NCBI GenBank assembly: GCA_965248605.1
Contig: CBDFJV010000007.1
Span: 3,038,001-3,102,000, forward strand
Source of the DNA: CAUZJF01 sp965248605
GTDB taxonomy: Bacteria; Chloroflexota; Dehalococcoidia; Lucifugimonadales; CAUZJF01
Direction of reading: 5' to 3'
DNA: 64,000 nucleotides
Shown here piece after piece: positions 42,634 to 52,012 of the stretch. Position 1 is the first letter of the stretch, and each line of letters opens with the position of its first letter. The notes under the pieces were generated by a model. It saw only the letters and a list, made by a program, of their open reading frames with translations. It was not told where the DNA came from and made no database searches. The position numbers and the translations under genes were made by a program.

Positions 42634-45288
42634 TTGTTCAGAACGGCTCTTGCCAAGAAAAGGACGGTTGGGCTGCCAATGCTTGCAGTCCTCTTCGCCG
42701 TTACCTTCTATTTTGGCTGGACCCCCCTTTCGCCCGACCTTCGTCGTGATCTCGACTCTGCCATCGCGCCGGAGCTCCGATGTTTCCAGGGCGTCTGTGA
42801 GGAACTCGAATCCGACTCGACCTTTTACTCTAAGTGGTGGACCGTCTCTCTAACTTACCTGCGCCACACCAGCATAGGAATGGCCCTCGCCGTTTTGGCT
42901 GCAGCCGTCGCGACCGCGTTCCTGATACCGAAGTCCGCCCGTCCGCACAGATCGGTTGACCACGGCCAGACGGCGAACGGAGAGCCCGCTCTACCGGACA
43001 TTCGAGGCGTCGGACCCCGCCAGTCGATTGGACTCAATGTTCCCGCGCTGGTAATGGCCGTCTTTGTCTTCGCACCACTCGTTTGGGCCGGCCGGTCCAT
43101 CATGGGTGCGGTCGTTGTCCTGGTAGTTGGCAGGTTCGTAGCAGAGAGCCGGCCGAATGGCGGTGGCGACTACGACGAGTCCCCCGAAAGACGAGCTGAA
43201 GCCGAAGAGGCACCCGGCTGGCGCCCGGCGGTCGGCGAGGCATTGCGCGACTTGCTCCGCACGATACTGCGCTACTCCGCGGTGATTATCCCCACATCGG
43301 TTGTAGCCGGCATCCTGGCGGGGCCCGCTGTTCAGCTAGCATCCGCAGACGCGATCGCGGCTTATGTTGGGGACACAGCGACGGGTGTGGCCATCGCGGC
43401 AACGCTCGGAATCTTGATTACGGTTCCATTTATGGCGGAGGTACCTCTAGTTGCCCTCCTCCTAGCGCTAGGAGGAGGTGCGGCGCCGGCCGCGACTCTA
43501 CTTTTCGCGAGTGCATTTGGCGGCCCCCTGGCCTTCACGAGGCTCGTCAGTCTTCTTTCCACGCGGAGTGCTGCCATAGTTACAGCCTCAACCTGGGCCG
43601 TCGCAGCTCTTGGAGGTGTGGTGGTCGTAGCAGCAATTGCCGCGACGAAGTTGGGGGAGGACCTTGATGCAGATTCGGTGGATGGCGCACAGAGTGCTAA
43701 TGTCGCCTCCGTTGCACTAGATGGGCCCGTGTTCGTCAACGCGACTGGAGAGGCGGGGATCGACTTCGTACACCATCCAGGTGAGTGGCAAGAGGACCGG
43801 GTCGCGGCCGGCGTTGTTGTGTTCGACTTCAACGGTGACGGGCTTAGCGACATCTATTTTCCTCAGCTCGACGGGCCGAACGCCCTGTATCGGAACGAGG
43901 GAGGGGGCACTTTCTCGGAGGTGGCGGCGGAGGCAGGCGTAGACGACCCGGAAGGCAGCGGCAACGGGGGCTGTGCGGCTGACTACGACAATGACGGCGA
44001 CCAGGACCTGTACGTCACGAATCACGGGCCAAGCCGGTTCTTCCGGAACGACGGTGACGGTACGTTCTCGGACGCGACTGTTGACGTCGGGTTCGATCAT
44101 TCGCTGGCGACTCTGCGATCGACTGGATGCTCATGGGGTGACTACGACCGTGACGGCTTCCTTGACTTCGTGGTGGTACGTTACGCCCACAGGCTGGACT
44201 TCGAAGAGATGCAGGTTGACGAATACTCCGCTCTGGTGCCGTCCAAGTCCGACGTTCCGTTCAATCTGGCGGTCGGGCGGCTCAGTCTGTACCACAACAG
44301 TGGAGATGGTTCGTTCAGCGACGCGACGGCCTTGTTGGGCGATATACGTTATCCGGGTTCGGCTGACCGCGAGGGAGAGGTTGGTAACCTCTGGGGAGCA
44401 GGGTTTCAGCCGGCCTGGGTCGACTTCGACAATGACCGGGACCCCGACCTCTACGTCGTTAACGACATGGGGGCGATGTTGCAGCCTAATGTTCTGTGGC
44501 GCAACGACGGAGCGGCCGCCGATGGTGCTTGGAGGTTTGAAGACGTGTCCGCCTCGTCTGGCGCCGACGCCGCAATCGACGGTATGGCCCTCGCCGTTGG
44601 GGACTACGACCTAGACGGGTTCCTGGACTTCTACATGACTAACATCGGCCCGTCGGTGTTACTCAGAAACAATGGAGACGGCCTGACGTTCTCCGACAGC
44701 ACGGTAGCCGCCGGCGCGGGGATCGGCTTCGTCGGGGCGCAGAAGCGGATGACCTGGGGTGCGATGTTCTTCGACCACGACAACGATGGCGATGAGGACC
44801 TGTACGTCGTTAGCGGTCTGCAGACCCAGAAGAACGTGCTCCTCCGCAACGAAGGGGATGGCACCTTCGTGGACATTTCTTTCGGCAGCGGCGCCGACGA
44901 CTCTAGCTGGGGCCACGGCGGAGCTTACCTCGATTACGACGGCGATGGCTGCCTCGACCTCGTGGTCTCCAACTGGGACCAGCCGGCTAGCCTGTTCCGG
45001 AACCTTTGCGATTCGGGGGGAAACTGGCTCGTCGTTGAAGCCGTCGGGGCCGACAGCAACCGTGACGGGATCGGCGCGAGGATCACGGTGGAATCGAAGG
45101 GGGATCTGCAGGTCAGGGAGGTATTCAGCGGAGCCAGCCAGATGGGCCAGAATATGCGCGAGGCCCACTTCGGCCTCGGTACCGCGACTCAAGTGGACAC
45201 CCTGACCGTTCAGTGGCCTAGCGGACAAGTGCAGACAATGTCGGGTGTTCCCGCGAATCGGCGGGTAACCGTCGAGGAGCCTGGATAG
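42634..45288 (+). CDS. ArsP/UPF0718-type permease domain fused to FG-GAP/ASPIC propeller
   Basis: 884 residues in one frame from a TTG start (first ATG at 42679). Residues about 10-335 hold six or more TM helices with the permease motif FMAEVPLVALLLALGGGAAPAATLLF and FGGPLAFTRLVSLLSTRSA, like PF03773-type predicted permeases. From about 365, VFVNATGEAGIDFVHHPGEW starts a VCBS/FG-GAP propeller with calcium-type DxDxDGxxD loops (DFNGDGLSD, DYDNDGDQD, DYDRDGFLD, DYDLDGFLD, DYDGDGCLD), ending with an ASPIC/UnbV module (VDTLTVQWPSGQVQ). The propeller would be extracytoplasmic. Substrate unknown. Confidence 0.82.
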   Translation: MFRTALAKKRTVGLPMLAVLFAVTFYFGWTPLSPDLRRDLDSAIAPELRCFQGVCEELESDSTFYSKWWTVSLTYLRHTSIGMALAVLAAAVATAFLIPKSARPHRSVDHGQTANGEPALPDIRGVGPRQSIGLNVPALVMAVFVFAPLVWAGRSIMGAVVVLVVGRFVAESRPNGGGDYDESPERRAEAEEAPGWRPAVGEALRDLLRTILRYSAVIIPTSVVAGILAGPAVQLASADAIAAYVGDTATGVAIAATLGILITVPFMAEVPLVALLLALGGGAAPAATLLFASAFGGPLAFTRLVSLLSTRSAAIVTASTWAVAALGGVVVVAAIAATKLGEDLDADSVDGAQSANVASVALDGPVFVNATGEAGIDFVHHPGEWQEDRVAAGVVVFDFNGDGLSDIYFPQLDGPNALYRNEGGGTFSEVAAEAGVDDPEGSGNGGCAADYDNDGDQDLYVTNHGPSRFFRNDGDGTFSDATVDVGFDHSLATLRSTGCSWGDYDRDGFLDFVVVRYAHRLDFEEMQVDEYSALVPSKSDVPFNLAVGRLSLYHNSGDGSFSDATALLGDIRYPGSADREGEVGNLWGAGFQPAWVDFDNDRDPDLYVVNDMGAMLQPNVLWRNDGAAADGAWRFEDVSASSGADAAIDGMALAVGDYDLDGFLDFYMTNIGPSVLLRNNGDGLTFSDSTVAAGAGIGFVGAQKRMTWGAMFFDHDNDGDEDLYVVSGLQTQKNVLLRNEGDGTFVDISFGSGADDSSWGHGGAYLDYDGDGCLDLVVSNWDQPASLFRNLCDSGGNWLVVEAVGADSNRDGIGARITVESKGDLQVREVFSGASQMGQNMREAHFGLGTATQVDTLTVQWPSGQVQTMSGVPANRRVTVEEPG

Positions 45289-45559
45289 AGGTACGCTCCG
45301 CCGTCTTCAGGTCACTGTCGCGTCTAGAGCCATAAGGGCGTCGGCGCCCCGGCGGTCGCCTCCTTGTCAGCGAGGTGTCCGACTTTTCAGAGGTACGATT
45401 GGATCGAGGCAATCCTTATTCTGATTCCCCTGGAAATAGTGTTCCGCGGGCGTGGTGTGAGACGCTCCAGCGGGCCGTCTCTACGGCCCTAATTTCATCT
45501 TCTGTGGTGTCGGTGGCAACCGGCATGGCAAATTCCTTAATAGCATCGGTATGTCCGTA

Positions 45560-45640
45560 GGGCGGACCGAATCTAGGCGAGTAACTATTTGACCAGTGCT
45601 CGATAGTTTCCCCCCTTTGAAAAGGGGGTTAGGGGGATTT
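45560..45640 (+). repeat. 81-bp direct repeat, left copy
   Basis: Identical to 46281-46361 except for one base. Its 3' part is the CCCCCCTTTGAAAAGGGGG motif also found at 23195-23352. Confidence 0.85.
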
Positions 45641-45683
45641 CGCCCAATTGAACGACGAGCCTGACCCAGTCGCACCCCTCCCC

Positions 45684-45713
45684 TTGACATTACCAGAACG
45701 CATGTACTATACT
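45684..45713 (+). promoter_or_regulatory. Promoter with LexA-box-like dyad, site C
   Basis: TTGACA, 18 bases, TATACT. The spacer holds AGAACGCATGTACT (45695-45708), directly touching the -10. Confidence 0.6.
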
Positions 45714-46094
45714 GTCTGGCGAGGGACAGACCCCACGGTCGGTCCATTTCTGTTGGGAGACACAGTCTGTCCAGCGGACCGACCCCACGGTCGGTCCATC
45801 TTTGCTGGCAGTCTTTCCAGCGGACCGACCCCGCAGGTCTGTCCTTTGTTTTTTGGCCCGCCGACACACAACGAGGAGAGCAACAATGCACCAGACAACC
45901 CGCCCAAATCGACTGCCGATACCCCGTACCCTGAACCCTGTACCCTGTACCCGGGTGCCCCGCCCCCGACCTGTCGGATTTTCCCTGAAAGTGTCGGAAA
46001 CTCTCAGATACAAATCCGACAACTTCCTACGGATTCCGACACTTTCGAAGAGCGTTTTTTCAAGACCACCACTAAACCAGGAGGACTCAACATA

Positions 46095-46280
46095 ATGGAA
46101 AGCGACCCTCAACCGGAATCGCATGAGCTTTCTGACAGGCAGTTGGCCGTTCTACCCTACCTCGTTTCGTCGCCATCGGTCTCCGAAGCGGCCGCCGCGC
46201 CAGCGCCCGGAGAGCCGACGTCCATTGCTCGACCCTTCATCAATGGATGCACGACCCTCAATTTCGCCAGGAGTTGGCAG
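46095..46280 (+). pseudogene. Frameshifted helix-turn-helix protein gene, cut by a repeat
   Basis: From ATG 46095 behind CAGGAGGA the frame reads ELSDRQLAVLPYLVSSPSVSEAA, the first helices of a terminase-small-subunit-like HTH protein. Near 46195 the frame shifts, and a second frame continues RADVHCSTLHQWMHDPQFRQELAGA, the recognition helix and following part. The 81-bp repeat then ends the homology. Both halves are needed for one HTH domain, so decay is clear. Confidence 0.6.
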
Positions 46281-46361
46281 GGGCGGACCGAATCTAAGCG
46301 AGTAACTATTTGACCAGTGCTCGATAGTTTCCCCCCTTTGAAAAGGGGGTTAGGGGGATTT
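46281..46361 (+). repeat. 81-bp direct repeat, right copy
   Basis: 80 of 81 identical to 45560-45640. Interrupts the HTH remnant. Confidence 0.85.
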
Positions 46362-46652
46362 AGATCTGTCAAACGACTCGTCGGAGCCCGTGAAAAAGAG
46401 CAGTTACTCGATAGATTGATCACACTACCCTGTCGGACTTTTCGACCGGGCGTACCAAATAACCCGATATCCGCCGGGAGAAACGTCCACGACGCATGGA
46501 GCCGAACGATCCCCGGGGGTGGTGATGACGTAAAGAGTCAACCTGTCTCCGAGTGTCGAGGAAACCGGGCCGTGGGCTCGGGCCGTATTGAATGCATAGT
46601 AGTAGCGAGAGAGGCCTGGATGGCGCGCAATGCCTAGCTACACGAGGCCCGA
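46362..46652. other. Gene-free stretch before the second SBP
   Basis: No gene or repeat recognised in this stretch; it leads into the SBP promoter. Confidence 0.3.
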
Positions 46653-46681
46653 TTGACATTGTGCGGTGCGTATGGTAATTT
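46653..46681 (+). promoter_or_regulatory. Promoter of the second SBP gene
   Basis: TTGACA, 17-bp spacer, TAATTT; 75 bases before ATG 46757. Confidence 0.55.
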
Positions 46682-46756
46682 CGCATGCTGTCGAGACAGC
46701 AGGAACGTAGCGCGGAATAGAATGGCAGAGAGAATACTCTCAATAGGAGGAGATGT

Positions 46757-49135
46757 ATGGCGTCTAGGTTATTGAAGCTTAGGTGGCTGATTGCCATCGC
46801 GGCGGCTTTGAGCCTCGTAGCGGCTGTGGCTTGTGGCAGCGCGGACGAGGACGAGCCGACGACGGCGGCGACCGACACGACGGTCCCGGATACCACCGTG
46901 CCCGATGTGCCGGCAGCGACGGACACCACGGACGACGAGAAGATGGACGATTCGACAGCGATGGCGGACGACGAGAAGATGGAGGACGACGACCTGGGCT
47001 ATGTAGCGTGGACGGCGCCTACCTACGGGCCGGGCGACCTTCCGACCACGTTCTACGACGGCCCCAGGCCGACGAAGTTCACTGAGAGCCCGAAGCTTGC
47101 CGAAATGGTGAGGAAGGGCCTGCCGTGCGGTACGTACCACGGCCCCTCGGTTTCCCCATCGGTCGACGGTGGACCGCAGCCGTGCCCCGCTGTTGAGGAC
47201 CGGCTTCCCGTACCGGAGGACGTCCTCGTTATGGCCCCGCCGTACGAGATTGGCATCCACGGCGGGATGAAGCGGTTCTATACGACGGGCGGCCAAGTTG
47301 TGGCCGATCTGTCGAGCCAGGCCCTGTTCACAGGCGACGGCGCCCGGGCGGGCAAGACCATCGAGCTGAGCGACGATGGCCGGACCTACACGGCAACGAT
47401 GCGTGACGGCTGGAAGTGGAGCGACGGCAAGCCCATCGACATCGAAGACTTCCGGATCGCATGGGAAGACTTCAACTACAACAAAGAGCTCCACCCGGAC
47501 GGCTTGACGTACCCGGGCAAGGATGGCGTCACGGGCAACGACCCGACGTTCGCAGTAGTGGACGCGAACACGTGGTCTCTGACCTACGACACACCCAACT
47601 ACACGATGCTGGAAGGCAAGTGGTCCGGCCGGCCCTGCTGGGGCTGCCGGGGTGGTTGGTCTATGGTCCATGCGCCGTTCTTCACCCAGTTCCATCCGAA
47701 GTATGCGGACCCTGCCGACCTGAAAGCGCAGCAGGAGTACTGGGGCGTAGACTCGTGGACGAAGGTAGTGTTCCGGTTCCACCCTGAGTTCGGACAGGCG
47801 GTACCGGTGATAGGCAACTTCGCCACTCCGGTTTCCGACTGGCGCGTAGGCTGGGGTACGAAGTGCTCCGCCTGCCCCGCCGGAGAGTTCAAGACTACAC
47901 ACCCGTACACGCTGGCGAACCCGTTCTTCGGAGCGGTAGACCCGCAAGGGAACCAGCTTCCGTACCTCGACGGCGCGGAGACGGAGATCGTGGAGAGCAA
48001 AGACGTTGAGGTCTTCCGTGCTCTCGCTGGTGAGTCGGACGGTCCTCGCTGCTGCTGGGGCGCAGGTGTGCTGCCGCTGTGGCACAAGAGCATGGAAAGC
48101 GGCGACATCAGCATCTTTAGCTGGATCCGTCTGGACGGCCACGACGCCACGTACACGTGGAACCACGACTACAACACGGACCCTGAGATCGGGCGGCTGG
48201 TAAGGACGAAGGACTTCCGGCAGGCGATGAGCGTTGCGATAGACCGGGAGGCCATCAACGAGGCCGTGTTTGCTGGGCTGGCAACGGTACAGAACCACGT
48301 ACCGCATCCAAGCGTCGCGTACTACCCTGGGCCCGAGTGGGCGAGCTTCGAGATCGAGCAGGACCAGGCCAAGGCCAAAGACCTGTTCAAGAACATGGGC
48401 TACACAGACGGGGATGGGGATGGCTGGTTTGACCGTCTGGATGGCACCGGCCCATTGACCATCGAGTTCTCTTCCACCGCGGACGAGGGCGACGATTATC
48501 TCGCTATTGGCGAGTTGGTCAAAGCCAACTGGGAAGCGATAGGGGTTAAGGTCGACCTGACGAACGAGAGCCTGAACGACCGCTACAAGATCGGCGACTA
48601 CTACCTTTCCGGGCCGTACGACGACTCGTACGGGCACAGCCCGTGGACGATCGACTGGTCGAAGATGTTCCCGATGTACAGCGACCGTGGTCCCTCGCCG
48701 AAGTCCGGTGCGTACTACTACACCGGTGGCGAAGAGGGCTGGGCTCCTACGGGCGGCACGGCCGAGTACACCGACATCTACGGGAACATGGCCCCCGCCG
48801 ATACCTACCCAACCGACATCCTGGGCGACTGGGTGAGGCTGCAGGACATTCACCGAGAAGGAAAACAGCTTCCGGAGTTCGACCCGCGCCGGATCGATAT
48901 GGGCAAAGAGGTCTACAGGACGTTGATCGAGGGCTTCTACCATATAGAGCTCGTCGGCTTCAAGGCGAACGTTGGCTACGTGCGAAACAACGTACGTAAC
49001 TGGCACCGCGAGGGCCTGACGGCAGGATATGGCCACAACAACGAGTTGCACTACTTCGAGGATGGGATCGACAACGTGAGCCATCCTGGAAACAGGTCGA
49101 AGAAGTACAGTAGCTGGAGCTTCGCGCTTCAGTAG
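46757..49135 (+). CDS. Large extracellular solute-binding lipoprotein, family 5 (second copy)
   Basis: 792 residues; ATG follows AGGAGGAG. Signal peptide with lipobox AAVAC (Cys26), a Thr/Asp-rich linker, YVAWTAPTYGPGDLPTTFYDGPRPTKFTESPKL, DGRTYTATMRDGWKWSDGKPIDIEDFRIAWEDF, KDFRQAMSVAIDREAINEAVFAGL, and NMGYTDGDGDGWFDRLDG. Very similar to the next gene, including the first dozen codons and the 3' untranslated DNA, so a tandem duplication. A calcium-like DGDGDG loop is present in all three. Ligand unknown. Confidence 0.83.
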   Translation: MASRLLKLRWLIAIAAALSLVAAVACGSADEDEPTTAATDTTVPDTTVPDVPAATDTTDDEKMDDSTAMADDEKMEDDDLGYVAWTAPTYGPGDLPTTFYDGPRPTKFTESPKLAEMVRKGLPCGTYHGPSVSPSVDGGPQPCPAVEDRLPVPEDVLVMAPPYEIGIHGGMKRFYTTGGQVVADLSSQALFTGDGARAGKTIELSDDGRTYTATMRDGWKWSDGKPIDIEDFRIAWEDFNYNKELHPDGLTYPGKDGVTGNDPTFAVVDANTWSLTYDTPNYTMLEGKWSGRPCWGCRGGWSMVHAPFFTQFHPKYADPADLKAQQEYWGVDSWTKVVFRFHPEFGQAVPVIGNFATPVSDWRVGWGTKCSACPAGEFKTTHPYTLANPFFGAVDPQGNQLPYLDGAETEIVESKDVEVFRALAGESDGPRCCWGAGVLPLWHKSMESGDISIFSWIRLDGHDATYTWNHDYNTDPEIGRLVRTKDFRQAMSVAIDREAINEAVFAGLATVQNHVPHPSVAYYPGPEWASFEIEQDQAKAKDLFKNMGYTDGDGDGWFDRLDGTGPLTIEFSSTADEGDDYLAIGELVKANWEAIGVKVDLTNESLNDRYKIGDYYLSGPYDDSYGHSPWTIDWSKMFPMYSDRGPSPKSGAYYYTGGEEGWAPTGGTAEYTDIYGNMAPADTYPTDILGDWVRLQDIHREGKQLPEFDPRRIDMGKEVYRTLIEGFYHIELVGFKANVGYVRNNVRNWHREGLTAGYGHNNELHYFEDGIDNVSHPGNRSKKYSSWSFALQ

Positions 49136-49164
49136 AGGTACAGACCGAAACATAGTGTAGAAGT

Positions 49165-49205
49165 CACAGGGCCCGGGCAGAAATGTCCGGGCCCTGTGTT
49201 TTTCG
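49165..49205 (+). terminator. Intrinsic terminator of the second SBP
   Basis: ACAGGGCCCGG stem with GAAAT-containing loop and CCGGGCCCTGT, followed by GTTTTTC. The same hairpin follows the third SBP. Confidence 0.85.
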
Positions 49206-49242
49206 TAGGTGCAATGGGCATACATAGCCCGCCGAGGTGGCA

Positions 49243-49270
49243 TTGACATTTGGACGCGGCACATGATACC
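49243..49270 (+). promoter_or_regulatory. Promoter of the third SBP gene
   Basis: TTGACA, 16-bp spacer, GATACC; about 100 bases before ATG 49373. Confidence 0.45.
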
Positions 49271-49372
49271 GTCCATACTCGTCTAGGTATGAGGATTGAT
49301 ATCGTAGTGCGGAATCGTGTAGTGCGGAACAGTGAAGTGCGGAGATGATGAAATCCCACGAGGAGGAGACGT

Positions 49373-51868
49373 ATGGCGTCTAGGTTATTGAAGCTTAGGT
49401 GGCTTGTGATGATTGCAGCCTCTCTGAGCCTGGTAGCGGCGGTAGCTTGTTCCGCCGAAGATGCGGCGGATCCGGACGCGCCGGCGGCAGCCAAGGCTGC
49501 AGCCCCGGCGAAGACGGCGGACTCGACCACGGTAGATGCGCCGTCACAGACGCAGGTGCAGCCGGACGCGCCGCAATTGGCGGCGAACGCTGCCCCTGCC
49601 GCGCAGCCCGACGCTGCCCAGCCTTCCACGCAGGTCGTTCCCGGTGGCGGGGCGGCGAAGGAAGAGCGCCAGGCACCTGACGAGGTTATGATGGAGAAGG
49701 AAGAGTTGGGTTACGTGGTGTGGACGGCACCGACCTATGCTCCCGGCGAGCTTCCATCCTGGGTGTACGACGGCCCCCGGCCGACGAAGTTCACCGAGGC
49801 CCCGTTGTTTGCCGAGCTTGTGAAGAAAGGCCAGCCGTGCGGAACCTACCACGGCCCAAGCGTTTCACCGTCGACTGACGGCGGGCCGCAGGCATGCCCT
49901 GCGATAGCGGACAGGCTGCCGGTACCGGCAGACATCCTGGTAATGCAGCCTCCGTACGAGATCGGAGTCCACGGCGGCACGAAACGGTTCTACACGACCG
50001 GCGGTCAGGTAGTTGCGGACCTTTCGAGCCAGGGCCTGTTTGCGACCCAGGGTGCTCGCGTCGGCAAGGCCCAGAGCATTAGCGACGATGGCCGAACATA
50101 CACCTTCACCCTTCGCGAGGGTTGGAAGTGGAGCGACGGCAAGCCCTTGAACATGGAGGACTTCCGGGTAGCCTGGGAGGACTTCAACTACAACAAGGAG
50201 CTAATGCCGGACGGACTGACGTACCCGGGCAAAGACGGCGTCACGGGCAACGACCCGCAGTTTGGCGAAGTGGACGAGTGGAACTGGTCTCTGACCTACG
50301 ATACGCCTAACTACACGGCGTTGTCTGACTGGTCGGGACGGCCATGCTGGGGCTGCCGAGGCGGCACCACGATGGTCCACGCACCGTTCTGGAAGCAATT
50401 CCACCCTAAGTATGCAGACCCTGCGGACCTGAAGGCGCAGCAGGAGTATTGGGGTGTAGACGATTGGACGAAGGTGGTGTTCCGGTTCCATCCTGAGTTT
50501 GGTCAGGCGGTACCGGTACTAGGCAACTTCGCCACCCCCGTGGCGGACTGGCGTGTAGGCTGGGGCACGAAGTGCACGGCCTGTCCCGCCGGTCAGTTCA
50601 AGACGACGAACCCGTTCACACAAGCAAACCCGTTCTTCGGAGCGGTAGACCCTCACGGTAACCAGCTCCCGTACCTTGATGGAGCGCAGACCGTGATGGT
50701 AGAGAGCCGTGAGATCGAGGTCTTCCGGGCGATGGCGGGTGAGTCGGATGGCCCTCGCTGCTGCTGGGGCACCGCTGACCTGCCTTTGTGGCACAAGAAC
50801 ATGGAGCGCGGCGATTTCAGCATCTTTGGCTGGGTCCGGTTCTCGGGAGACGACTCTGGGTTCGTCTGGAACCATGACTACGACGCCGACCCTGAGATCG
50901 GGCGACTTGTCCGAACGCTGGACTTCCGGCGTGCGGTAAGCCTTTCTATCGACCGTGACGCCATCAATGAGGTAGCGTTTGCGGGTCTGGCGACAGTACA
51001 GCAGAAGGTCCCGCATCCCAGCATTCCGTACTATCCTGGCCCCGAGTGGGCGAGCTTCGAGATCGGTCCCGACAAAGCGGCCGCGAAGGCGCTCATGACG
51101 AAGATGGGCTACCAGGACGCGGATGGAGACGGCTGGCTTGACCGTCTGGACGGCACCGGCCCGTTGACGCTGGCGTGGAAGTCGGGCGAGAACTACCGCG
51201 GTGGCTACACCGGCCACACGGTTGCTCAGATGGTCGCCAAAGACCTGAACGAAGTCGGAATCGCCACAGACCTTGGCCTTATGCGCTGGTGGGGCGATGA
51301 AGGCTTCTTGGGCGAGTATGCCCAGGGCAAACAGTTCATCATCGGACCGTTTGGCAAGCTAGAGGACGAGACGCCGTGGACGATCTACTACTCGGAAATG
51401 CTTCCGATGTACAAGGACCGTGGTCCTTCGCCTAAGGCCGGTGCGTACTACTACACCGGTGGCGAAGAGGGCTGGGCGCCTTCGGGCCCGAACGAGGCGT
51501 TCACGGACGTATACGGGAACCAGGCGTGTGCAGGTACCTACCCGTCCGACGTGCAGTGCATCTTCGTCGATCTGCAGGAGCTCCATCGTGAGGGCAAGCA
51601 GTTGGCGAGTCACGACCCGCGTCGCATCGAGATTGGTCAGGAGATCTACAGGACGATCGTAGAGAACCATCTCCAGCTCAACATCGTTGGGTTCTCGCCG
51701 CAGATCGGCTACGTGCGAAACAACGTACGTAACTGGTGGCGTGATGGCCTGACGGCAGGGTACGGCCACTTCAACGAGTTGCACTATTTCGAGGATGGAC
51801 TCGACAACGCGAACCATCCTGGGAACAGGTCGAAGAAGTACAGCAGCTGGAGCTTCGCGCTTCAGTAG
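49373..51868 (+). CDS. Large extracellular solute-binding lipoprotein, family 5 (third copy)
   Basis: 831 residues; ATG follows GAGGAGAC. Lipobox AAVAC (Cys26), an Ala/Pro/Gln-rich linker about 80 residues long (longer than in copy 2), then the same ordered motifs: EGWKWSDGKPLNMEDFRVAWEDF, LDFRRAVSLSIDRDAINEVAFAGL, KMGYQDADGDGWLDRLDG. Divergence from copy 2 is concentrated in the linker and in the region 585-640, where substrate specificity may differ. Confidence 0.83.
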   Translation: MASRLLKLRWLVMIAASLSLVAAVACSAEDAADPDAPAAAKAAAPAKTADSTTVDAPSQTQVQPDAPQLAANAAPAAQPDAAQPSTQVVPGGGAAKEERQAPDEVMMEKEELGYVVWTAPTYAPGELPSWVYDGPRPTKFTEAPLFAELVKKGQPCGTYHGPSVSPSTDGGPQACPAIADRLPVPADILVMQPPYEIGVHGGTKRFYTTGGQVVADLSSQGLFATQGARVGKAQSISDDGRTYTFTLREGWKWSDGKPLNMEDFRVAWEDFNYNKELMPDGLTYPGKDGVTGNDPQFGEVDEWNWSLTYDTPNYTALSDWSGRPCWGCRGGTTMVHAPFWKQFHPKYADPADLKAQQEYWGVDDWTKVVFRFHPEFGQAVPVLGNFATPVADWRVGWGTKCTACPAGQFKTTNPFTQANPFFGAVDPHGNQLPYLDGAQTVMVESREIEVFRAMAGESDGPRCCWGTADLPLWHKNMERGDFSIFGWVRFSGDDSGFVWNHDYDADPEIGRLVRTLDFRRAVSLSIDRDAINEVAFAGLATVQQKVPHPSIPYYPGPEWASFEIGPDKAAAKALMTKMGYQDADGDGWLDRLDGTGPLTLAWKSGENYRGGYTGHTVAQMVAKDLNEVGIATDLGLMRWWGDEGFLGEYAQGKQFIIGPFGKLEDETPWTIYYSEMLPMYKDRGPSPKAGAYYYTGGEEGWAPSGPNEAFTDVYGNQACAGTYPSDVQCIFVDLQELHREGKQLASHDPRRIEIGQEIYRTIVENHLQLNIVGFSPQIGYVRNNVRNWWRDGLTAGYGHFNELHYFEDGLDNANHPGNRSKKYSSWSFALQ

Positions 51869-51898
51869 AGGTACAGACCGAAAGATAGTGTAGAAGTC

Positions 51899-51935
51899 GC
51901 AGGGCCCGGGCAGAAATGTCCGGGCCCTGTGTTAT
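51899..51935 (+). terminator. Intrinsic terminator of the third SBP
   Basis: GCAGGGCCCGGG...CCGGGCCCTGTG hairpin, near copy of 49165-49205, with a poorer T-run. Confidence 0.7.
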
Positions 51936-52012
51936 TGTGTCGTTTGTCGCTCGGGCCGACGCGGCCATACTGCGCGGCCTGGGCCTCTCTCGGAACTAGA
52001 CCGAGCGCTCGG

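Larger units (their letters stand above)
45289..46094. other. Repeat island upstream of the HTH remnant
   Basis: No clear gene. Includes an 81-bp repeat (45560-45640), a promoter with LexA-like dyad (45684-45713), three copies of CGGACCGACCCCACGGTCGG-like motifs (45720-45840), GGGTACA-type microrepeats on the minus strand (45921-45950), and four GTCGGA/TCCGAC motifs at 45975-46050. Confidence 0.5.

Noticed and set aside
46769..49276. 835-codon open frame on the minus strand opposite the second SBP gene
   Set aside because: It is the antisense shadow of a codon-biased GC-rich gene; its translation has no motif and the sense strand has a clear SBP with promoter, ribosome site and terminator.
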